A stretch of 13,758 nucleotides of DNA. Origin: Pseudomonadota bacterium (lineage in GTDB: Bacteria; Pseudomonadota; Gammaproteobacteria; Xanthomonadales; Xanthomonadaceae). Of the stretch, positions 1 to 4,979 are shown piece after piece (position 1 is the stretch's first letter; each line of letters starts with the position of its first letter). Location: NCBI GenBank assembly GCA_023399815.1, contig JAEWOJ010000116.1, positions 1 to 13,758 on the forward strand. The letters run 5' to 3'. The notes under the pieces were generated by a model. It had not been told where the DNA came from and did not search any database. It was given only the letters and a program-made list of their open reading frames with translations. Both the position numbers and the translations under genes were made by a program.

Positions 1-30
1 GGGCGCGGGGGCGGCACCGGTAGCCCCCCT

Positions 31-54
31 GCGCGACGCGGGTCGCTCCTACAG
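31..54 (-). repeat. REP element (GTAGGAGCGA family)
   Basis: Read on the minus strand this is CTGTAGGAGCGACCCGCGTC followed by GCGC, a short imperfect hairpin (GCGAC/GTCGC) that begins with GTAG. It matches in form the two REP copies at 3845-3868 and 3934-3957. GTAG-headed REP palindromes of this kind are known from Stenotrophomonas and Xanthomonas intergenic regions. Its GTAG supplies the TAG stop for the reading frame of the acetyltransferase remnant next to it. Confidence 0.7.
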
Positions 55-138
55 ATTTTTCCCGGTTTCCGGCCGGTTGAGGTAAAGCAGCAGGATTTCG
101 TCTTTGCCAGGCAGGTGGACAATGCCGTTGGCGCGGAA
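49..138 (-). pseudogene. Duplicated C-terminal remnant of the GNAT acetyltransferase
   Basis: The minus strand encodes FRANGIVHLPGKDEILLLYL and then NRPETGKNL before a TAG. This closely repeats the end of the neighbouring intact gene (FRANGTVRLPGKDETLLLYL). Over the 63 bases 76-138 versus 186-248, I count 55 identical bases by eye. The two copies are 110 bp apart and in different frames. No upstream acetyltransferase sequence precedes the remnant; a GTAG palindrome lies directly before it. It looks like the tail of a tandem duplication, or of a former second gene, that was mostly deleted. It has no start codon or function of its own that I can support. Confidence 0.75.
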
Positions 139-143
139 GCGAC

Positions 144-171
144 GTAGGTCGGGGATGTAACCCCGACCTAC
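144..171. repeat. GTAG palindrome (11-bp perfect stem)
   Basis: GTAGGTCGGGG and its exact complement CCCCGACCTAC flank a 6-nt loop, ATGTAA. This is the second GTAG-type REP form in the window, built on GTCGGGG instead of GAGCGA. It sits exactly at the end of the intact acetyltransferase gene and provides that gene's TAG stop codon. As a hairpin at the 3' end of the transcript it could slow 3' exonucleases. There is no T-run, so it is not a classical terminator. Confidence 0.75.
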
Positions 172-689
172 CGGGTCACAGATTTGTTGAGGTAGAGCAG
201 CAGGGTCTCGTCCTTGCCGGGCAGGCGGACGGTGCCGTTGGCGCGGAAATCCAGCTTGTGCAGCAGGTCGGTCGAACGCTCGTTGCCCGGCGCGACGATC
301 GCGCACAACCGTCCCAGTCCCAATGTCTGCCGCGCGTAGGCCAGCACCGCGCGGGCCGCTTCCAGCGCGTAGCCCTGGCCGGTGTGGCGCTCCAGCAGCG
401 CATAGCCCAGGTCCGGGTGCGGCAAGGCGGCGCGATGCACCAGTCCCGCGTTGCCCAGCCATGCGCCATCGCTGCGGCGCTCGACCGCGTACATGCCGTA
501 ACCATGCCGCGCGTAGCTCACCATCGGGCCAATGCGGATGCACTCGCGCGCCTGCTCCAGCGTGCGCACGCCGCGGTCGCCGATGTAGCGATGGAAACCG
601 GGTTCGTTGAGCAGCTCCAGCATCGCCGCGGCGTCGCCGTCGTCGTCGCGCAGCGGGCGCAGGAGCAGGCGCTCGGTTTCGATCAGCAT
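168..689 (-). CDS. GNAT-family N-acetyltransferase (RimJ/RimL-like)
   Basis: This is a 173-residue protein expected to transfer an acetyl group from acetyl-CoA to an amine; the substrate is unknown. It opens with the typical RimJ/RimL beginning IETERLLLRPLRDDD (residues 3-17). The acetyl-CoA pyrophosphate-binding region lies around residues 94-112 (LGYALLERHTGQGYALEAA). The usual C-terminal motif, NERSTDLLHKLDF, is at 136-148. Length is normal for the family and no signal peptide is visible. ATG at 689 is chosen because the family N-terminus begins there; a longer open frame upstream lacks homology. The stop TAG lies inside a GTAG palindrome. The gene stands alone, facing the same way as rep but 332 bp beyond it, with repeat-rich DNA between. 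It could be a ribosomal-protein acetyltransferase or a small-molecule or antibiotic acetyltransferase; the sequence does not decide. Confidence 0.88.
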   Translation of the reverse strand: MLIETERLLLRPLRDDDGDAAAMLELLNEPGFHRYIGDRGVRTLEQARECIRIGPMVSYARHGYGMYAVERRSDGAWLGNAGLVHRAALPHPDLGYALLERHTGQGYALEAARAVLAYARQTLGLGRLCAIVAPGNERSTDLLHKLDFRANGTVRLPGKDETLLLYLNKSVTR

Positions 690-882
690 GGCGTGCCCTG
701 TCGATGAGTCATTGCCGTGCAGCATCGCATCAACGGGAAGGTGGCCGGGCGGTTGGGTGCCGACCGTGGGTCGGGGCATCTGGCCATGTCGTGGCAATGC
801 GGCACGGGCAACGGCCGTGTCCTCAGCGCGGAAAGCTACCCCTCCCCGACCCGCCCGGCCCAGCGCAGTGCGTTGGGCGTTC

Positions 883-922
883 GGCAGGCCCGCGCAGCAG
901 TGCTGCGCAAGCCGGGCCTGCC
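883..922. repeat. Two-part hairpin, 17 base pairs
   Basis: The outer arms GGCAGGCCCG (883-892) and CGGGCCTGCC (913-922) are perfect complements. The inner arms CGCAGCA (893-899) and TGCTGCG (901-907) are also perfect, closing on a single base. Five bases (908-912) bulge on the right side. It is a strong predicted RNA or DNA structure in the gap downstream of rep. No T-run follows on either strand. Confidence 0.65.
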
Positions 923-925
923 TCA

Positions 926-953
926 CCCCCTTCGCTGCGCGAAAAGGCGGGGG
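926..953. repeat. C-rich/G-rich hairpin repeat, additional copy
   Basis: CCCCCTTCGC, a TGC loop and GCGAA pair, and after a short bulge GGGGG closes the C-run. It resembles the repeats at 982-1021 and 3775-3821 in layout: a C-run, a short TTCG-containing stem, an A-run, then a G-run. It is probably another degenerate member of the same family, but the match is looser. Confidence 0.45.
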
Positions 954-981
954 CAGCCGCTCGATCTTGCCGGGTACCGCC

Positions 982-1021
982 CCTCCCCTTTGGCGAAGCC
1001 AAGGGGGAGGTTGGGAGGGGG
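982..1021 (-). repeat. C-rich/G-rich hairpin repeat directly 3' of rep
   Basis: Read in the direction of rep transcription, CCTCCCCCTTGGC, a TTC loop and GCCAAAGGGGAGG form a 13-bp stem with one G-T pair, beginning 11 bases past the stop codon. A CCCCTCCC run comes just before it. The repeat after tdk (3775-3821) has the same order and orientation relative to its gene. It may act as a 3' stabilising hairpin or weak terminator; no T-run follows. Confidence 0.6.
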
Positions 1022-3007
1022 TCAATCGAACAGCGCCTGTATCGCCGCCAGCCCGGCTTTCGCGCGCTCCTGCTTGTTCGCCGCGTCGGCCACCGGGTCG
1101 GCGCCGTCGCGCTGGATCTCGGCCGCCGGCAGTTCCCCGAAGAAGCGGCTGGGCTTGAGCCGCACGTGCTCGCCGAACTTGCGGGTCAGGCGGCTGTAGC
1201 TCATCCACAGCTGGATCTTGGCGCGGGTGATGCCCACGTACAGCAGGCGCCGCTCTTCCTGCAGGTTGCCCTCGTCGAGGCTGACCTGGTGCGGCAGCAC
1301 GCCGTCCTCGCAGCCGACGATGAACACGTACGGGAACTCCAGGCCCTTGGAGGCATGCAGGGTCATCATGCGCACCTGGTTGCCGCCGTCGTCCTTGTCG
1401 CTGCGCGAGATCAGCGCCAGCTGCGCGGCCATGTCGGCGGCGCTGGCGCCGCGCGGGCCGTTCTCGAACCACGAGGCCAGCTCTTCCAGGTTGTTGGCGC
1501 GGCGCTCGTAGCCGGCGGTGTCCTTGGCCTGGTGGCGCAGCTCGGCCAGCAGGCCCGAGTCCTTGGCCACGCGCCGCACCAGGTCGCCGGAGGAGCTCTG
1601 GCGCATGTCCATGCGCAGCGCGCGCAGGATGTCGGTGAACCGGCTCAGGCTGTTGGCCGCGCGCGGCGGCAGCTGCGCCAGCGCGCCCATCGCCTCGGCC
1701 GCCTGCGCCATCGACATGCCCTTCTCCGAGGCCAGTTCGGCCAGCTTGGCCAGGGTGCCGGCGCCGACGTCGCGCTTGGGCGCCTGCACCGCGCGCATGA
1801 ACGCGGTGTCGTCGTCCGGGTTCACCAGCAGGCGCAGCCAGGCCAGCGTGTCCTTCACTTCCTGCCGTTCCAGGAACACGGTGCCGCCGGTGAGGTGGTA
1901 GGGCACGCCGACCAGCTGCATCGCCTTTTCCAGCGGCCGGCTCTGGAAGTTGCCGCGGAACAGGATGCAGAAATCGCTCCACGGCACGCGCCGGCTGGTG
2001 GCGATGAACTGGATCTCGGCGGCCACCTTCTCCGCCTCGTGCTCGCTGTTGCGGCATTCCCACACGCGGATGCGCTCGCCGTCGGCCTGGTCGGACCACA
2101 GCGTTTTCAGGTGTTCGTGCGGGTTGTGCGCGATCAGCGCGTTGGCCGCGCGCAGCACGCGGTTGGAGCAGCGGTAGTTCTGTTCCAGCTTGATGATCTG
2201 CAACGCCGGGTAGTCGCGCCCCATCTGCTGCAGGTTCTCGGGATTGGCGCCGCGCCAGGCGTAGATCGACTGGTCGTCGTCGCCCACGCAGGTGAAGTTG
2301 CCGCGCTCGCCGGCCAGCTGCCTGAGCAGGCGGTACTGGGCGTCGTTGGTGTCCTGGCATTCGTCCACCAGCAGGTAGCCGATGCGCTCGCGCCAGGCCA
2401 CGGCGATGTCCGGGTTCTCTTCCAGCACCTGCACCGGCAGGCGGATCAGGTCGTCGAAATCCACCGCGTTGAATGCGGTCAGTCGCGCCTGATAGAGCTC
2501 GTACACCATCGCAGCGTCCTTCTCGCGGTTGCTGCGTGCGGCGGCCATCGCCTGCTCCGGCGAGAGCCCGGCGTTCTTGGCGCGCGAGATCAGGTTCTTC
2601 ATGTCCTCGATGTCGTCGGGCTTGGCGTTGCTGCCGCCGAGCAGGTCCTTGACCTGCGCCGCCGCGTCGTCGGCGTCGAAGATGGAGAAGCCGCGCTTCA
2701 GGCCCGCCGCGGCGTGCTCGATCTGCATGAACTTCAACCCCAGCGCGTGGAAGGTGCAGATGGTCACCTCCTCGGCCTGCCCGCCGCGCAGGCGCCTGGC
2801 CACGCGCTCGCGCATTTCCTTGGCCGACTTGTTGGTGAAGGTGATCGCGGCGATGCGGCGGGCGCTGTAGCGGCCGCTGCCGATCAGGTGGGCGATCTTC
2901 TCCACGATCACGCGGGTCTTGCCGCTGCCGGCGCCTGCCAGCACCAGCAGGGGGCCTTCGGTGTGCAGCACCGCCGCGCGTTGGGGGGGGTTGAGGGAAT
3001 CTAGCAT
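1022..3007 (-). CDS. rep: ATP-dependent DNA helicase Rep (UvrD/Rep superfamily 1A)
   Basis: This 661-residue protein is a 3'-5' single-strand DNA translocase and helicase that clears proteins ahead of the replication fork and helps restart stalled forks. All helicase motifs are visible in order: Walker A AGAGSGKT (24-31), motif Ia ITFTNKSAKEM (55-65), Walker B LLVDECQDTN (212-221), motif III VGDDDQSIYAWRGA (241-254), motif IV LEQNYRC (274-280), motif V TLHASKGLEF (549-558) and motif VI EERRLLYVGITRAK (584-597). The beginning, MLDSLNPPQRAAV, and the length fit Rep better than UvrD. Walker B reads DECQDT where DEYQDT is common in the family, a mild variation. The start codon has no Shine-Dalgarno sequence; the 25-bp arm of an inverted repeat ends right beside it. 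It is divergent from tdk. Confidence 0.95.
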   Translation of the reverse strand: MLDSLNPPQRAAVLHTEGPLLVLAGAGSGKTRVIVEKIAHLIGSGRYSARRIAAITFTNKSAKEMRERVARRLRGGQAEEVTICTFHALGLKFMQIEHAAAGLKRGFSIFDADDAAAQVKDLLGGSNAKPDDIEDMKNLISRAKNAGLSPEQAMAAARSNREKDAAMVYELYQARLTAFNAVDFDDLIRLPVQVLEENPDIAVAWRERIGYLLVDECQDTNDAQYRLLRQLAGERGNFTCVGDDDQSIYAWRGANPENLQQMGRDYPALQIIKLEQNYRCSNRVLRAANALIAHNPHEHLKTLWSDQADGERIRVWECRNSEHEAEKVAAEIQFIATSRRVPWSDFCILFRGNFQSRPLEKAMQLVGVPYHLTGGTVFLERQEVKDTLAWLRLLVNPDDDTAFMRAVQAPKRDVGAGTLAKLAELASEKGMSMAQAAEAMGALAQLPPRAANSLSRFTDILRALRMDMRQSSSGDLVRRVAKDSGLLAELRHQAKDTAGYERRANNLEELASWFENGPRGASAADMAAQLALISRSDKDDGGNQVRMMTLHASKGLEFPYVFIVGCEDGVLPHQVSLDEGNLQEERRLLYVGITRAKIQLWMSYSRLTRKFGEHVRLKPSRFFGELPAAEIQRDGADPVADAANKQERAKAGLAAIQALFD

Positions 3008-3134
3008 CGAGGAACGAGTGGAGAGGAACGAGAAACGAGAGAAAGCCCGATCAGGCCGGCGGCGGGTATTCTGTCACCTCGCTGGGGCCGCCGTTGCCTT
3101 CACCCGTTCCTCGTTCCTCTCCACTCGTTCCTCG
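3008..3134. repeat. 25-bp perfect inverted repeat between rep and tdk starts
   Basis: Arms 3008-3032 and 3110-3134 are exact complements, and similarity continues inward for several more bases. Each arm is built from TCGTTCC-like heptamers (TCGTTCC, TCTCCAC, TCGTTCC). The left arm touches the rep ATG; the right arm ends 3 bases before the tdk ATG. Both transcripts would therefore carry nearly the same 5' leader. The 77-bp spacer must contain both promoters unless they start further away; GGTATTCTG near 3065-3073 is a weak -10 candidate for tdk, with no good -35. Confidence 0.85.
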
Positions 3135-3137
3135 CTC

Positions 3138-3758
3138 ATGGCCAAGCTCTATTTCTACTATTCGGCGATGAACGCCGGGAAGACCACCACCCTGCTGCAG
3201 TCGGCGCACAACTACCGCGAGCGCGGCATGCGGGTGGCGATCATGACCCCGCGCCTGGACCACCGCGCCGGCAGCGGCGTCGTCGCTTCGCGGATCGGCC
3301 TGCAGGCCGAGGCCATCGCCTTCGAGCACGACACCGACCTGCAGCAGCTGGTCGAGCGCGACATCGCCACGCACGGGCGGCTGGGCTGCGTGCTGGTGGA
3401 CGAGGCGCAGTTCCTGAGCAAGGCGCAGGTGTGGCAGCTGAGCGAGGTGGTGGACCAGCTGCGCATCCCGGTGCTGTGCTACGGCCTGCGCACCGACTTC
3501 CGCGGCGAGCTGTTCGAGGGCAGCCAGTACCTGCTGGCCTGGGCCGACGAGATGCAGGAGATCAAGACCATCTGCCACAGCGGCAAGAAGGCGACGATGA
3601 CCGTGCGCGTGGACGGGAACGGCTTCGCCGTGCAGGACGGCCCGCAGGTGGAGATCGGCGGCAACGACCGCTACGTGTCGGTCAGCCGCGCCGAGTTCAA
3701 GAAGATCACCCGCGGCGAAGGCCGCATCGAGCCGATGCAGGCGCCGTTGCCGCTGTAG
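3138..3758 (+). CDS. tdk: Thymidine kinase, type II
   Basis: This 206-residue cytosolic enzyme phosphorylates thymidine to dTMP with ATP in the pyrimidine salvage pathway. The P-loop SAMNAGKT is at residues 9-16, the Walker B segment VLVDEAQF at 85-92 with the catalytic Glu89, and the lasso/substrate segment YGLRTDFRGELF at 115-126. The C-terminal GGNDRYVSVSR (174-184) is also typical. The ATG at 3138 is chosen because MAKLYFYYSAMNAGKT matches the family N-terminus; the open frame upstream is not homologous. There is no Shine-Dalgarno sequence, only the TCGTTCC-rich arm of the inverted repeat shared with rep. The zinc-site region is unusual: ICHSG (145-149) and SVSR (181-184) have Ser where family members usually have Cys. 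Only Cys146 of the usual ligands remains near there. The gene is followed by a hairpin repeat and then by REP elements. Confidence 0.95.
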   Translation: MAKLYFYYSAMNAGKTTTLLQSAHNYRERGMRVAIMTPRLDHRAGSGVVASRIGLQAEAIAFEHDTDLQQLVERDIATHGRLGCVLVDEAQFLSKAQVWQLSEVVDQLRIPVLCYGLRTDFRGELFEGSQYLLAWADEMQEIKTICHSGKKATMTVRVDGNGFAVQDGPQVEIGGNDRYVSVSRAEFKKITRGEGRIEPMQAPLPL

Positions 3759-3774
3759 TGCCGGCCGCCTCTTG

Positions 3775-3821
3775 CCCCTCCCCAATCCTCCCCTTTCGGC
3801 TTCGCCGAAAAGGAAGGGGGC
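3775..3821 (+). repeat. C-rich/G-rich hairpin repeat 3' of tdk
   Basis: A CCCCTCCCC run is followed by CCCTTTCGGC, a TTC loop and GCCGAAAAGG (10-bp stem, one mismatch), then GGGGG. It lies 17 bases after the tdk stop. Its order and orientation match the repeat after rep (982-1021, minus strand). It could serve as a 3' mRNA hairpin for tdk. The lack of a T-run makes simple intrinsic termination uncertain. Confidence 0.6.
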
Positions 3822-3844
3822 AGATGCCGTTGTGAACGAATGAC

Positions 3845-3957
3845 CTGTAGGAGCGATGCCAGTCGCGATGGACTTTCGTGCAGATCCTTCCGCAACTGCC
3901 CGCGTATCCGCAGGGCGCAATGGGAAAACTCCGTCGCGACTGGCGTCGCTCCTACAG
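3845..3957. repeat. Pair of facing REP elements (BIME-like)
   Basis: CTGTAGGAGCGATGCCAGTC followed by GCGA (3845-3868) and its reverse complement with one mismatch (3934-3957) face each other across 65 bases. Each copy also has a small stem of its own (GCGA/TCGC). The copy at 31-54 is of the same family. The pair lies between the converging 3' ends of tdk and the GH16 gene, the usual place for REP doublets, where they can block 3' exonucleases or read-through from both sides. No REP-associated transposase (RAYT) is in the window. Confidence 0.8.
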
Positions 3958-3962
3958 TGTTC

Positions 3963-4979
3963 CTACGGTTTCGGTGTTTCGGGAATGACCTGTTTCGCCG
4001 CCGGGCCGCGGGTGGCGCAGCCGCTGCCATCCGCATGGCCGGCGCTGCAGCGGTAGACGCGCACGTAGTCCACCAGCATCGTTTGCGGGTAGGCGTCCTT
4101 GTCGATGCCGGTGGCGTTGACCGTGCCGGCCCAGTCGCCGCCGACGGCGAGGTTGAGCAACAGGTGGAACGTCGAGGCGGCATCGAACGGCGCGCCGGGC
4201 GGCGCGTCGATCCAGTCGCCCCGCGCGTCCTGCCGCTGCGAATACCAGTGTTCGGCGCGCTGGCTGACGTAGTGCACGCCATCGACGTACCAGCGGATCT
4301 CGTCCTGCTCCCATTCCAGTGCATAGACGTGGAAGCCGTCGGCCGGGGTGGCGCCGTCGGGCAAGACGTACCAGGTGCCGGCGTGCACGTTGCCGGGCGG
4401 TTGGCGACCATAGTGCAGCGTGCCATGCACGCGCGTTTCCGGCGTGCCGGGCATCGCACCCGGCATGTCGGAAAGCGTGCCCAGGTTCACCGCTTCCATG
4501 ATGTCGATCTCGCCCGAGGACGCCCAGCCGCCGTAGGGCGAACCGGTCGGCAGCATCCAGATCGCCGGCCAGCTGCCCTGCCCGGCCGGCAGCTTCGCGC
4601 GGATCTCGAAGCGGCCGAACGTCCACTCCTGCCGGCCCTTGGTGCGCAGCCGCGCCGAGGTGTACGACAGCGTGGCGGTGGCATCGCCGCGACCATCCGG
4701 CAACGCCGGTCCGGTCCAGTCCTCGCGGCGGGCGACGAGGTGCAGCAGGCCGTCGGCGAGCCAGGCGTTGGCGCCCGGCGCGCGGTCGCGGCGCGAGGTG
4801 TAGCACTGCTGCTCGTGGTTGCCGCCACCCCAGCAGTTGTCTTCCAGCTCCCACTTCGACGGGTCGATGGCGTCGCCGTCGAATTCGTCCTGCCAGACCA
4901 GCTCCCAGTGCGGCGACGACGCCTGCGCGCCGCCAGCGGACAGGAGGGCCGCCGCCAGCAGCAGCGGCCACGGGCTCAC
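3963..4979 (-). CDS. Secreted GH16 endo-beta-1,3(1,4)-glucanase (laminarinase-like)
   Basis: This 338-residue protein is expected to cut internal beta-1,3 (or mixed beta-1,3/1,4) bonds in glucans such as laminarin or fungal wall glucan. Residues 1-20 form a signal peptide ending in AQA, so it is exported. The catalytic signature is GEIDIMEA (156-163), with Glu157 as nucleophile and Glu162 as acid/base; the extra Met is the form found in laminarinases. Other family landmarks are WQDEFDG (29-35), SWPAIWMLP (136-144), and the C-terminal DYVRVYR (304-310). The start is GTG at 4979, because ATGs further in would remove the signal peptide. GTGA at that point overlaps the TGA of the GH3 gene by 4 nt, so translation is probably coupled. 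The stop TAG falls 5 bases before the REP pair. It is the second gene of the operon and shares the GH3 operator. Confidence 0.92.
   Translation of the reverse strand: MSPWPLLLAAALLSAGGAQASSPHWELVWQDEFDGDAIDPSKWELEDNCWGGGNHEQQCYTSRRDRAPGANAWLADGLLHLVARREDWTGPALPDGRGDATATLSYTSARLRTKGRQEWTFGRFEIRAKLPAGQGSWPAIWMLPTGSPYGGWASSGEIDIMEAVNLGTLSDMPGAMPGTPETRVHGTLHYGRQPPGNVHAGTWYVLPDGATPADGFHVYALEWEQDEIRWYVDGVHYVSQRAEHWYSQRQDARGDWIDAPPGAPFDAASTFHLLLNLAVGGDWAGTVNATGIDKDAYPQTMLVDYVRVYRCSAGHADGSGCATRGPAAKQVIPETPKP

Larger units (their letters stand above)
690..1021. other. Repeat-rich intergenic region between rep and the acetyltransferase
   Basis: No convincing gene is seen in these 332 bases. The right half is packed with inverted repeats: a long GC hairpin at 883-922, a C-rich/G-rich hairpin at 926-953, and another next to the rep stop codon at 982-1010. 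The left part (690-840) presumably holds the acetyltransferase promoter, but I see no clear -35/-10 pair there. Open frames crossing the region are GC-driven and have no recognisable protein content. Confidence 0.6.

Noticed and set aside
704..3004. Long plus-strand open frame (766 codons) opposite rep
   Set aside because: It is the mirror of the rep helicase in GC-rich DNA. Its translation is rich in His, Val, Arg and Gln with no family motifs, while the minus strand has all helicase motifs.
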